Below the pieces are notes generated by a model that saw only the letters and a list, made by a program, of their open reading frames with translations, searched no databases and was not told where the DNA came from. Shown here one piece after another: positions 1-8,365 of a DNA stretch of 64,000 bases. The position numbers and the translations under genes were made by a program. The stretch is from Polaribacter vadi (GTDB lineage Bacteria; Bacteroidota; Bacteroidia; Flavobacteriales; Flavobacteriaceae), in NCBI RefSeq assembly GCF_018861005.1, contig NZ_JAHKQL010000009.1, positions 42,059 to 106,058 on the forward strand. The letters are read 5' to 3'. Each line of letters begins with the position of its first letter. Position 1 is the stretch's first letter.

Positions 1-1687
1 TATCAAAAGAAATACTTACAAGGCTATCATTTAAAAATGTAACTGTGTTATTTAGTTTTCCTTGTGCATTAATATTATAAGTGTAAGGTTTGTGCTTATT
101 TAGTTTTATTCGGGTTACTGTATCAATTTGCATTGTATTATCATCCCCTTCATATTCAGACAAGGCATTGTAAAAGTCGCTAACTTCTTCATTTTCATTA
201 ATCATATTTAAAAAAGTTCTTAAATCTGTAGAAGAACCACCAGAAACTTTAAACATATATTTAAAAGATGTAGTTCGTTTTTTTATATCAACATTACTAT
301 AAACAATTTGATTTAAGTAATTCTGATTAGAACTTAGGCCTGGTAATTTTACTTTTATTCTACTGATAGAGTCTACTTCAGCAAATTTTAAATCTCTAGA
401 AATAAATTTATCTTTTTTCTTCTTTTTACTTGTAAGTATGGGCTTAATTAAAATTGCATTGGTATTGTATAAAGAAGTAGGAATTTCATCAATTTGATAT
501 TTATAAGATTCGCTATGAGGGTATAAAAAAAACAACTTTTTATCTTTGTTTTCGAAGGCAAAAAATATATGGTCGTATTCGCCTTTTCTAATGTAATAAG
601 GGTCTATATTACCAGATAATTTACTCTTACCAAAAACCGCCCAATAAGGTATTTCTAAATCTTCTAAAATTTGTCTATAAAACCTTCTGATACTAATTAC
701 GTCAAATCTTTTTTCTTTTAAAAAATAGCCATTAGATTTTATAAATTCTTTTCCCTTTATAACATCAATGTTAAAATTTTCTGATACTTCATTAAATAAC
801 AAGTTAAACTTATAATATTTAGAGCTGTCTTTTGCTTCTCCAATTATTCTTTTTTTCCATCTTTTGTAATAAGATGATTTTTCTGTATCAATAGCTAAAG
901 GTTGCGTTAAAAAATTAAATTCTTCATTATAAACATCTTTCCAAGTTCTTAATTTACCATCTTTTTTTTCTAATGAATAATATAAATAAGGCAATTCACA
1001 AGGAAAACAGCTGTAATCATTATTTTCAAAACCTTTAATTTTATCCATAGAAAATTGTAAGTAAACTAAAGAATCGTTAGATACAATTTCAGGTTCTGGA
1101 AAATTATTATAAGATTTATAACGTATACCTAAATCTTTATTTGTTTGTACAGTGTATTGTGTGTTTTTACTGGGTATGTCTGAGTGTAAGCTTACATAAC
1201 CTATTAATTCATCTAACTTTAAGTTTTCGTAATAAGTGTATGTAGTTTCTATTGTGTCTCCAGGTTCTACAGCTGGTATTGGGTAGTTTATTTCTCCAAA
1301 TTTTTTGTTTTTCGCCTTTTTCTGAAAAACTAAACTAGAATCAAGTTCAACAATAGAACCGTCTTTTTTTAAGGTTCTTACTTTAATTTTTTTTATATGA
1401 TTACTCTCGTATTCACTTAATGTTAAAAACGCATATTTTTCTACACCATTTGCATTATTTACAACTAACTTATTATTAATAGAAATAAAACTTTTATAGC
1501 TAGACCAGTTTTTCATATACGCTGCATCTGTATAAGAATGCAAATAATAAGCATCTGAGTTTTTACAAAGCGTTAAAAATGAGTCTTGCTCTATACTTTT
1601 AAAGTTTGATTTAAAGCCGTAAAAAAGAACGCAAATACAAATGATATTTACACTAACTTTTATTTTTTTTGAGAACAATTGGCTCAT
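1..1687 (-). CDS. DUF3857/transglutaminase-like secreted protein, C-terminus cut by window edge
   Basis: An open minus-strand frame runs from ATG at 1687 to the left edge, giving about 562 residues without a stop; the C-terminus lies outside the window. An N-terminal hydrophobic segment (residues 9-24, after SKKIK) looks like a signal peptide or anchor. The body has the layout of the downstream neighbour: a beta-rich DUF3857-like region followed by a segment corresponding to the transglutaminase core. At the place where the neighbour has the catalytic GDCKDLS, this protein reads KRFDVISIRRF, with no cysteine. A histidine (EYDHIFFAF) is kept, but the DPTDP aspartate motif is not evident. It is therefore probably a non-enzymatic paralogue. 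It starts 35 bases inside the end of the 1653-3482 gene, so the two are translated from one message. Function unknown; family assignment rests on similarity of layout to the neighbour. Confidence 0.75.
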   Translation of the reverse strand, partial: MSQLFSKKIKVSVNIICICVLFYGFKSNFKSIEQDSFLTLCKNSDAYYLHSYTDAAYMKNWSSYKSFISINNKLVVNNANGVEKYAFLTLSEYESNHIKKIKVRTLKKDGSIVELDSSLVFQKKAKNKKFGEINYPIPAVEPGDTIETTYTYYENLKLDELIGYVSLHSDIPSKNTQYTVQTNKDLGIRYKSYNNFPEPEIVSNDSLVYLQFSMDKIKGFENNDYSCFPCELPYLYYSLEKKDGKLRTWKDVYNEEFNFLTQPLAIDTEKSSYYKRWKKRIIGEAKDSSKYYKFNLLFNEVSENFNIDVIKGKEFIKSNGYFLKEKRFDVISIRRFYRQILEDLEIPYWAVFGKSKLSGNIDPYYIRKGEYDHIFFAFENKDKKLFFLYPHSESYKYQIDEIPTSLYNTNAILIKPILTSKKKKKDKFISRDLKFAEVDSISRIKVKLPGLSSNQNYLNQIVYSNVDIKKRTTSFKYMFKVSGGSSTDLRTFLNMINENEEVSDFYNALSEYEGDDNTMQIDTVTRIKLNKHKPYTYNINAQGKLNNTVTFLNDSLVSISFD

Positions 1688-3482
1688 TAATTATTTTTTT
1701 AAATGATTTTAAAATCTTATTAATTGTCTTGATGTTGTTATGGTCTACAAAAACATCTTTGAAAATAAAGTCGTAACTACACTCTATTTCTAGATTAGAT
1801 TTGGCTTCTATTTTTAAGTTAAATGATACTTCTGTACTATTAAAATTTTGTTCTATAGCTTTAAAAATTTCTATAGGTTCATCTAAGGTAATTTTAACGC
1901 GTACTTTTTTATGAAATGGATTGTATAAATACGTGCCTTCTATTAATGTTTCTCTACTTTCAGTTTCAAAAATTCTAGGTAAATAATCTATAAATAAATA
2001 TTTATGGGTGTTATCTCCAAATGTTTTTCCGTTAATAGAAATATCTCCTTTAAATGATATATTTTTAAGATGATTTGAATGTGATAAATTATAAACTGAT
2101 TGTTGTCCAAAAATTTGTTCGTATAATAATTTTATAGAATTTTCAAAATCTTTTTTGTTTAGGTTTTTTAGGTCTCTTTTTAAAAAGTTTCCAGAAATAC
2201 CATTGTATTTTATATTAAAATCACCATTTATAACATTAGTACTTGAGTCTATTTTTACATCCATCTCATAAGAAATTTCATTTTGTTGAGGTGTAAAATT
2301 TTTAATTTTATAAAATGAACCTTCTTTTGCGTTTATTATCAATATTGTTCTTTCTTGTAAACTTTGTACTGGAGATTCTGCTAAATGTATAGGGTCTGTT
2401 GGGTCTAACAGTATTTTCTTACCATTTATATACGCAATACAAATTACGTGATTGGCAGAACTTAATGACGGAAAATCACAATCACTTATATGATCGAAAG
2501 TTGCAGCCAAAGCCACATCACTTTTAATATTTTTGTATCGTAAAGCTTCTGATAAAAAATTTGAAAGATCTTTACAATCTCCTTGTTTATTGGCAAATAC
2601 TTCATTTGCGTGTGTAGGAATAAAAGCGCCTAAACCAATTTCTATAGCAACGTATTTAAAGTTATTTTTAACATAATTGTAAATAATATTTGTAATTTGT
2701 TTAGGGTCTGTAACATTTGCAGTTAATTCATCTATTTTTTCTTTTACTGTAGGGTTTAAACCTTTTTGTTCAAGTAAGTTTTTGTAATACCAATCGTTCA
2801 TATAATTGGTAGGTTTATTTTTATATGAATTTGGAATAACAAGAGTTCGCATTAATGGAACTTTCATGTTTTTATAAATACCAAAAAATTGTAATGGGTC
2901 AGATTTAACTTTTTTGGGTTTTACTTTAATATTCCAGCTAGAACTTGTATCTGTTTTAATCGAATCAATTTTAAAATAGCTTAAAGAATCTTTGTAAATA
3001 GTGTTATGAGCTAAATCGAATTTTTTCGGAATTTTAATTTTATATTCTAGTGTATCTATTTGATTATAAGAAAAGAAATGTAAACTAGAAAAATACATTA
3101 ATTCTTTACAAGACAAAGAATAGGTTAACTTAATCTCTTTATTAGCGGGTATTACCAAAGATTTTACTTTTTGACTAGTAATGTAATCTAACTCTACATC
3201 TTCTTCGTAAACTTTATTAAGATCAATGCTTTTAAAACGTGTTCTTTTCTTTTCAAATAATTGAATATTAGAAACTTTTTCTAATTCTGAGTCATAAAAT
3301 ATTGGATAAAATTGATCTTCAGTACTTTTATTAAAAAGGATAGAAATTTCGTTTACAAAAGTAGAATCTTCTAAAACCTTTATGTTTTCTAATTTCGATT
3401 TTAAGTGAATATTTTGAGAATTTATATTAAGATTACTTAATATAAAATAGAAGAGAATTAATCTAATTATAGGGATTTTCAT
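1653..3482 (-). CDS. DUF3857 domain protein with transglutaminase-like core
   Basis: 609-residue exported protein. A TTG codon lies two codons upstream, but ATG at 3482 gives a clean signal peptide (MKIPIIRLILFYFIL, ending near NSQ), so I place the start there. Residues 30-220 form a beta-rich region typical of DUF3857. A transglutaminase-like core follows at about 265-365: catalytic cysteine in GDCKDLS (about C303), histidine in NHVIC (about H345) and aspartate in LDPTDP (about D360). The full Cys-His-Asp triad is present, so it may be a protease or amide-bond enzyme in the periplasm or outer envelope. The C-terminal 200 residues are another beta-rich domain. The next gene overlaps its 3' end by 35 bases. 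Such pairs are common in Flavobacteriia, but I know of no assigned substrate. Confidence 0.85.
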   Translation of the reverse strand: MKIPIIRLILFYFILSNLNINSQNIHLKSKLENIKVLEDSTFVNEISILFNKSTEDQFYPIFYDSELEKVSNIQLFEKKRTRFKSIDLNKVYEEDVELDYITSQKVKSLVIPANKEIKLTYSLSCKELMYFSSLHFFSYNQIDTLEYKIKIPKKFDLAHNTIYKDSLSYFKIDSIKTDTSSSWNIKVKPKKVKSDPLQFFGIYKNMKVPLMRTLVIPNSYKNKPTNYMNDWYYKNLLEQKGLNPTVKEKIDELTANVTDPKQITNIIYNYVKNNFKYVAIEIGLGAFIPTHANEVFANKQGDCKDLSNFLSEALRYKNIKSDVALAATFDHISDCDFPSLSSANHVICIAYINGKKILLDPTDPIHLAESPVQSLQERTILIINAKEGSFYKIKNFTPQQNEISYEMDVKIDSSTNVINGDFNIKYNGISGNFLKRDLKNLNKKDFENSIKLLYEQIFGQQSVYNLSHSNHLKNISFKGDISINGKTFGDNTHKYLFIDYLPRIFETESRETLIEGTYLYNPFHKKVRVKITLDEPIEIFKAIEQNFNSTEVSFNLKIEAKSNLEIECSYDFIFKDVFVDHNNIKTINKILKSFKKIINEPIVLKKNKS

Positions 3483-3657
3483 AAGCAAGTTTAAAGATAT
3501 AATTATTTTTTGAAATTTAATATTTCTAGTAAATTATCTTTAGGTTAACTACAACTTTTTTAAGCATAAAGAATTTTATTATAAACTAAAAACCTGCCAA
3601 AACTTCCGATTTTAAAATTGGTACACTTTTAGCAATCAGTAAGTTAAATTTATACTT

Positions 3658-4005
3658 ATGAAAACATTTCTAAAAATTTTATTAACGGCTTTAGCAGTAA
3701 TTGTTTTAGCTAATATTTTACCTGGAGTTGCTGTAACTGGTTATCTATCAGCAATAATTGTAGCTATTGTAATTGCAATTTTAAATATGATTGTTAGGCC
3801 ACTTTTAATTTTCTTTACACTACCTGCTACCATTGTAACTTTTGGGCTATTTATTTTTGTAATAAATGCTTGCATTATTTTATTGGCAGACAGTTTAATA
3901 GACGGTTTTAAAGTTTCTGGCTTTTGGGCAGCACTCTTTTTTAGCATTTTACTTTCAATATTTAGATCAGCATTATTCTCTTTATTGAAAGACGAAAAGA
4001 AGTAG
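3658..4005 (+). CDS. Phage holin family (YvlD-like) small membrane protein
   Basis: 115-residue integral membrane protein with four hydrophobic helices: residues 5-25, 30-50, 52-78 and 88-108. The pattern LPGVAV...IVRPLLIFFTLPATIVTFGLF, with RP and LP motifs between helices two and three, is characteristic of the phage_holin_4_2/YvlD family. These are chromosomal proteins of unknown function despite the name, and nothing nearby suggests a phage. The gene stands alone, divergent from the DUF3857 pair and convergent with the Sua5-type gene three bases away. It ends in a charged tail (KDEKK), predicted cytoplasmic. Confidence 0.85.
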   Translation: MKTFLKILLTALAVIVLANILPGVAVTGYLSAIIVAIVIAILNMIVRPLLIFFTLPATIVTFGLFIFVINACIILLADSLIDGFKVSGFWAALFFSILLSIFRSALFSLLKDEKK

Positions 4006-4008
4006 TAA

Positions 4009-4971
4009 TTATCCTTTAAAAGAAGCTCTTTGCAAGCGATCGTTCATCGATTTTCCTAAACCAAAATCTGGCATTTTTTCTACTAGAATAATGTCTAAAT
4101 TTTGATGATCTAATTGATGTAAAGCATCGTATAATTTTGATGCAGCTTCTTCTAAATTAGATGAAGTTGATAAAATAATTTCAGCACTAATTTTATCACT
4201 TTTAAAAGAAGAATTTAAAGTTAAAACGCCAATTTTTTTATTTGGATGTTGTTCTATTTCATCAACAATAGAAGTTGTTAAAATGGTTGTAGTTAAAGGC
4301 GAATAATGTTTGTCTAACATTCCTGGAGCATCAGGGTTTTCTTCTTTTTTATTTTTTATTTCTATTTTACCAATAACTGCCTCAATTTCTTCTAAAGCCA
4401 AAGCACCTAATCTGTAAATAATTGGTTCATTATTCTCAAAACCAATAATGGTAGATTCTATACCGTTTTTACAAGTACCACCATCTAAAACCATTTTAAT
4501 ATCATTTTTAAAATAGCGTTCTACATGCTCTGGTTTTGTAGGACTAATATTGTTAAAAGGATTGGCACTGGGTGCAGCCAAAGGAAAAGGTAATTGTTTT
4601 AAAAGACTAATTGTTGTAGTATGATTTGGAACACGAACAGCAACTGTATCTTTACCTGCAGTTATTAAATCAGGAATTGATTCGTGCTTTTTTAAAACCA
4701 ATGTCATAGAACCCGGCCAGAATTTATCTGCCAAAATCCTTGCTTTTTTAGGCACTTCAGAAACAATAGTTTCTAATTTATCAGCAGAAGGAATATGAAC
4801 AATTAAAGGATTAAAAAAAGGACGCTTTTTAGTTTCGAAAATGCTTTTAATCGCTTTTTCGCTAAAGATATTGCCAGCTAAACCATAAACGGTTTCAGTT
4901 GGTATTGCCACCAATTCTTCATTGGTTAAAATGGCAATTGCGTTTTGTATGTCTTTAGAAATAATACTCAT
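4009..4971 (-). CDS. L-threonylcarbamoyladenylate synthase (Sua5/TsaC type)
   Basis: Makes threonylcarbamoyl-AMP from threonine, bicarbonate and ATP, the first step of the t6A37 tRNA modification of ANN-decoding tRNAs. The YrdC/Sua5 core covers residues 5-200. Its motifs include VAIPTETVYGLAGN near residue 23, KKRPFFNPLIVH, FWPGSMTLVL and the AAPSANPFNNISPT loop. The C-terminal part (about 235-320, after DAPGMLDKHYSP) is the smaller Sua5 domain, so this is the long Sua5 form (320 residues) rather than short TsaC. An in-frame TTG lies five codons upstream; ATG at 4971 (MSIISKDIQ) fits the family start and is preferred. It is convergent with the small membrane-protein gene. Confidence 0.93.
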   Translation of the reverse strand: MSIISKDIQNAIAILTNEELVAIPTETVYGLAGNIFSEKAIKSIFETKKRPFFNPLIVHIPSADKLETIVSEVPKKARILADKFWPGSMTLVLKKHESIPDLITAGKDTVAVRVPNHTTTISLLKQLPFPLAAPSANPFNNISPTKPEHVERYFKNDIKMVLDGGTCKNGIESTIIGFENNEPIIYRLGALALEEIEAVIGKIEIKNKKEENPDAPGMLDKHYSPLTTTILTTSIVDEIEQHPNKKIGVLTLNSSFKSDKISAEIILSTSSNLEEAASKLYDALHQLDHQNLDIILVEKMPDFGLGKSMNDRLQRASFKG

Positions 4972-5013
4972 AATTTTCGGGTACAAAATTACATATAAAA
5001 ATGCTTTGTTGAT

Positions 5014-6684
5014 TTAAAAATCAGCATCAACCTTAAAACTCATTTTTTTATGAGTTGATGGGTGTAAAAACTCAATAAATTGAGCATGTAAATGCAACCT
5101 GTTTGTTTTTTTTCCATATAAATCATCACCTAAAATAGGAGTGTTTAAACCGTTTTTATGAGCTGCATGTACTCTTAATTGATGAGTTCTACCAGTTATA
5201 GGATAAAAATAAACACGAGTTTTACCATTTTTTATATTGATAATTTCCCAATTCGTTTCTGCATTTTTTCCATATTTAAAATCGACCAATTGTTTAGGTC
5301 TATCATCTAAATCTACACGTAAAGGAAGTTTAATTGTTCCTTTTTTTGCTGATAATTTACCATCCAATAAAGCAACATACCTTTTTTTTACAGTTCTATT
5401 TATAAACTGACTTTGTAAAACTTTATTGGCTTCTTTAGTTTTTGTAAGCACTAAAATTCCGGAAGTAGACATGTCTAAACGATGCACAATTAAAGGGCCT
5501 GTTGCTGTTGGGTATAGCTCTTTAATTCTGGTGTACACAGAATCTTTAATTTCTTTACCAGGTACAGATAAAAATTCTGCTGGTTTATTAACTACTATTA
5601 AAACATCATCTTCAAAAATAATTTTTAACTGTTCTTTTTTTGATAAGCTTTCTAACAGCAAATTATCATCCATTTTAATGCCATTTAACATGTGTCCTAA
5701 AATGGGTTTACATCTGCTTTGGCAAGCAGGATAGTAGTTTTTGTGTTTTCTAATGGCCGAGTTTGGCGAAATTCCCCACCAAAATTCTGCTACACAAATG
5801 GGTTTTAAGTTGTTGGTAAACGCATAGTGTAATAATTTTGGTGCAGCACATTCTCCAGAACCTGCAGGAGGTTTTATTGTTGGATCGTTAAAAATATCTA
5901 ACAAACTTTTTAGTTCTTTTTTCTGATTAAAAAAAGCATATTTACTAAACAAAGTTTGCTGTAAATAGTTCGACTTTTCTTTTCGTTTGGTTTTTAAAGC
6001 TTCAATTTTATTTTGGAAAAAAGTTAGTTTTTTAGCACTTTTATCAATTTTAGATTGATAGTATTCTTGTAATTCTTTGTAAAAAAATTGATCGTTATAA
6101 CTTTCTTGCTGTAGTATTTGTGTTAGTTTTTTAAACTCAACATCGCTTAAAACTGAAATTGCTTGTTGCTTTTTTGCTTTTCTATCAGCTTTAGAAAGTT
6201 TCATTTTTTTTCTTTGCAGTTCTAAATCAGTTTCAATATTTAAAACAAGTTTTTTGTGATTTGCTTTTATAGTTAAGTAGTTTTCATCCTTTAAAATTGA
6301 ACCTAATTGAGCATTTATTTCTTCAATTTTTTTTTCTCCTTTGGTGTAAAAACTACCTTCTGTTCTCATATTAAAAACAGGTGGGACAAAAGCTTTGGGT
6401 AAACTATTATCATCTAATTTACCAGAAAAAGCGGCTAAATAACCCAATTGGTTTTTATCATCTTTAACTACTAAGACTCCAAACATTTTACCAATGGCAG
6501 TTTCAGAATTTTTATCATCTAAACCAAAATTGTGTGTAAAGTCAGTTTGATTTTCTAAATACTTCTGAATTTCATCCACAGCAGTTTTTGCTAATAAATG
6601 AGGCTCATAATAGAATGGAAATGTAAACTTTTCTGGAAGTTTAATTTCTGAAATATCAGTTTTAAAATGATGAAAATGTTTCAA
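5014..6684 (-). CDS. RluA-family RNA pseudouridine synthase, long Bacteroidota form
   Basis: Converts uridine to pseudouridine in rRNA or tRNA. The catalytic RluA domain is the last 200 residues. It contains VLIVVNKPAEFLSVPG, the motif HRLDMSTSGILVL with the catalytic aspartate, RYVALLDG and the GRTHQLRVHAAH end motif. About 350 residues precede it: a globular part, a lysine-rich probable coiled coil (roughly 160-260) and a cysteine-containing stretch (GECAAPK...CVAEFWW...CQSRCKP). This N-terminal extension is typical of a large Bacteroidota subgroup. There is no ATG near the 5' end. TTG at 6684 (reading KHFHHFK) is chosen because an earlier TTG at 6705 lies inside a perfect -7 box, TATCTTTG (6710-6703), and would not be transcribed. 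The target nucleotide is unknown. Confidence 0.85.
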   Translation of the reverse strand: MKHFHHFKTDISEIKLPEKFTFPFYYEPHLLAKTAVDEIQKYLENQTDFTHNFGLDDKNSETAIGKMFGVLVVKDDKNQLGYLAAFSGKLDDNSLPKAFVPPVFNMRTEGSFYTKGEKKIEEINAQLGSILKDENYLTIKANHKKLVLNIETDLELQRKKMKLSKADRKAKKQQAISVLSDVEFKKLTQILQQESYNDQFFYKELQEYYQSKIDKSAKKLTFFQNKIEALKTKRKEKSNYLQQTLFSKYAFFNQKKELKSLLDIFNDPTIKPPAGSGECAAPKLLHYAFTNNLKPICVAEFWWGISPNSAIRKHKNYYPACQSRCKPILGHMLNGIKMDDNLLLESLSKKEQLKIIFEDDVLIVVNKPAEFLSVPGKEIKDSVYTRIKELYPTATGPLIVHRLDMSTSGILVLTKTKEANKVLQSQFINRTVKKRYVALLDGKLSAKKGTIKLPLRVDLDDRPKQLVDFKYGKNAETNWEIINIKNGKTRVYFYPITGRTHQLRVHAAHKNGLNTPILGDDLYGKKTNRLHLHAQFIEFLHPSTHKKMSFKVDADF

Positions 6685-6702
6685 TTTTATAAGAATAATT
6701 GC

Positions 6703-6710
6703 CAAAGATA
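6703..6710 (-). promoter_or_regulatory. -7 promoter box of the pseudouridine synthase gene
   Basis: TATCTTTG on the minus strand is an exact match to the Bacteroidota -7 consensus TAnnTTTG. It ends 18 bases before the TTG at 6684. No good -33 TTTG is visible at the usual distance. The box decides the start codon of the gene, because a candidate TTG start lies within it. Confidence 0.45.
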
Positions 6711-6785
6711 GGTTGTTTCGTTATAAAATACCACTTAAACAGTTTATAGAATCTAAAATATCTAAAGAGCAAAGAATTACATTAT

Positions 6786-6822
6786 TTGCGTTAAAGAACT
6801 GTTTTGTTATCCTATAGTTTTG
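6786..6822 (+). promoter_or_regulatory. Promoter of lipoprotein gene 6847, shared with gene 48637
   Basis: TAGTTTTG at 6815-6822 matches the Bacteroidota -7 box, with TTG at 6786-6788 in a TTTGCGTTAAA context. The gap of 26 bases between the two is longer than the usual 17-23, so another sigma factor or an operator is possible. The block from 6781 to the start codon aligns without gaps to 48571-48639, upstream of the paralogous lipoprotein. Confidence 0.6.
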
Positions 6823-6846
6823 TATCGAACTTAAAATAGAAATATT

Positions 6847-7551
6847 ATGAAAATTATGAATATGAATTCAGTAAGAGTAGCAGCTATCGTTTTAACATTA
6901 TCTAACTTTATGTTGGTTTCTTGTGATACTCCAAAGAAAAACAACATGGATGAAGCAAAAGAAGAAATTGCAGAGCTTGTAGATATGGATAAAGATAATT
7001 TAGACGTGGAAATGGAAAGTGATTTAGCAGAAGATGAGGTAAAAACACGTACCTATAAAATGAAAGAAAAAGAAACACCAATTGTATATGACTTAGATGC
7101 TAGAGGAATATCTGGTTTTAATGATTGGGCAGATTATACAGTTGTAAACTACGAATTAACTAATTTAAGAAAAGTTGATTATGTTACAACAAGAGAAAGA
7201 ATTCAGAATATGAATTATAGAATTGCAAACTTAGGAAACACAATTCCTGCTTGGTTAAAAACTGAGGAAGTTATGGAAGATGTACAAGATATTCAAGATG
7301 AATATTTAGAACTTATAGAAGACCAAGATGCATCAGAAAAAGAAATGCAAGAGAATTTAGAAGAGCTTTCAGAAAAATTTGATGACTTAAAAGAGGAGTT
7401 AGATGAAACTGTAAATGAATATATAAAAATTCACGAAGAAGCTATTGAAGAATTTAACGAAGAAATTAAAAAAGGAAAATTTGATGCTGCTATTGAGGAG
7501 TACAATGAAGAGATTAAAAAGTTAGATAAAATTGTAAAAGAAGATCAATAA
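6847..7551 (+). CDS. Acidic coiled-coil lipoprotein, paralogue of gene 48637
   Basis: 234 residues. The signal peptide ends in a lipobox (FMLVSC) with the lipidated cysteine at C26. The mature protein is very acidic and almost entirely helical. Residues 28-66 are rich in Glu/Asp. A core from FNDWADY (91-97) to IPAWLKTEEV (133-142) is followed by a long Glu/Lys coiled coil to the end. The core aligns without gaps to the lipoprotein at 48637 (FENWNAY ... IPSWLQTNEV, with the same 39-residue spacing between the W and IP motifs). I do not recognise a named family and assign no function. It is monocistronic, with its own promoter and a strong terminator. The shared upstream block suggests common control of the two copies. 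Start at ATG 6847; a second ATG four codons in is possible. Confidence 0.85.
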   Translation: MKIMNMNSVRVAAIVLTLSNFMLVSCDTPKKNNMDEAKEEIAELVDMDKDNLDVEMESDLAEDEVKTRTYKMKEKETPIVYDLDARGISGFNDWADYTVVNYELTNLRKVDYVTTRERIQNMNYRIANLGNTIPAWLKTEEVMEDVQDIQDEYLELIEDQDASEKEMQENLEELSEKFDDLKEELDETVNEYIKIHEEAIEEFNEEIKKGKFDAAIEEYNEEIKKLDKIVKEDQ

Positions 7552-7589
7552 TAAATAACACTCTTTAAAAGAAAAAGTTTTTAAACTAA

Positions 7590-7615
7590 GGTAGATTTTT
7601 AATCTACCTTTTTTT
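7590..7615 (+). terminator. Intrinsic terminator after lipoprotein gene
   Basis: GGTAGATT (7590-7597), a TTT loop and AATCTACC (7601-7608) form a perfect 8-bp stem followed by seven T residues. It lies 39 bases after the stop codon and just before the convergent gene ending at 7623. Confidence 0.85.
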
Positions 7616-7622
7616 ATGCGTT

Positions 7623-8345
7623 TTATTCTAGTGTTTCTTGATATTGAAAAGCATCAAAAAGCACATTATTTTCTGTTGATGTTGGCAAATCTCCCATAAA
7701 ATGTAAATTCTCTAAACTACAATGTACTTTAAATTTAGTGTTACTTTTTACGTTAGTTTGTAGCGTTTTAACTAAATTATTGTTGATAAACCACTTTACT
7801 AAATAAAAGCCATTAACATCTATTAGCTCCATTTTAAAAGTAGCATATTCCTCCATTTTTACTGCAAAATGGCTAGAGTTTGAAGGCGAAAATTGTGATA
7901 CACAAAATACAATGGCTTCATTGTCTTTTAAATTTATTTGTTCTCTATCTATTTTTTGACCAGAGCCAATTTCAAAATCAAACTCAAATTCTTCTTTTTG
8001 ATTATGATATAAAAATGCGCCAATACTAACTTGTTCGTACATTTTAAATTTTGGTACAAAAATGCGCCATGAATATGTGCCAGTGGTAAACTTTTGTTTA
8101 CTTCTTATTTTTACTCGATCTTTTGTATTGGGTCTTGTTGTAATTTTTAAATGTTGGTTTTCTAGTTGATACAATGCAGGACTTTTCCAAGAGTTATCTT
8201 TCCAGTTTTTTTTGAAAGTTTCTTGATTATTAAAGTTTTCTGTAAAGGAAGAATCTTGTTTCATAAACAAACGATTAGCACCACAATTTATAAAGGTGAT
8301 GATAGATAGAACTAAAAAAAATAGATTTTTAAGTTTTTTATTCAT
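7623..8345 (-). CDS. Lipoprotein with GH16-like jelly-roll domain
   Basis: 240 residues with a lipoprotein signal peptide (lipidation at about C21, before GAN). The mature part resembles the concanavalin-A-like/GH16 sandwich. FTTGTYSWRIFVPK is followed by a strand IGAFLYHNQ and by EFEFDFEIGSG, the position where GH16 enzymes carry their E-[IV]-D-x-x-E active-site strand. Two acidic residues are kept, but the canonical EIDIE pattern is not exact, so catalysis is doubtful. A polysaccharide-binding or degenerate hydrolase role is an inference. It is followed in the same direction, upstream in the message, by two small unknown genes 20 bases apart, which may form an operon. Confidence 0.65.
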   Translation of the reverse strand: MNKKLKNLFFLVLSIITFINCGANRLFMKQDSSFTENFNNQETFKKNWKDNSWKSPALYQLENQHLKITTRPNTKDRVKIRSKQKFTTGTYSWRIFVPKFKMYEQVSIGAFLYHNQKEEFEFDFEIGSGQKIDREQINLKDNEAIVFCVSQFSPSNSSHFAVKMEEYATFKMELIDVNGFYLVKWFINNNLVKTLQTNVKSNTKFKVHCSLENLHFMGDLPTSTENNVLFDAFQYQETLE

Positions 8346-8365
8346 TTAATTCTGTTAGAATTATT

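Noticed and set aside
3741..3947. Minus-strand frame opposite the holin-family gene
   Set aside because: It is an antisense shadow of a clearly coding, helix-patterned plus-strand gene.
3658..4005. Phage holin annotation as evidence of a prophage
   Set aside because: The family is chromosomal in Bacteroidota, and no integrase, lysin, capsid or att-like repeat is nearby.
4972..4986. TTG start for the Sua5-type protein
   Set aside because: An ATG five codons downstream gives the family-typical N-terminus.
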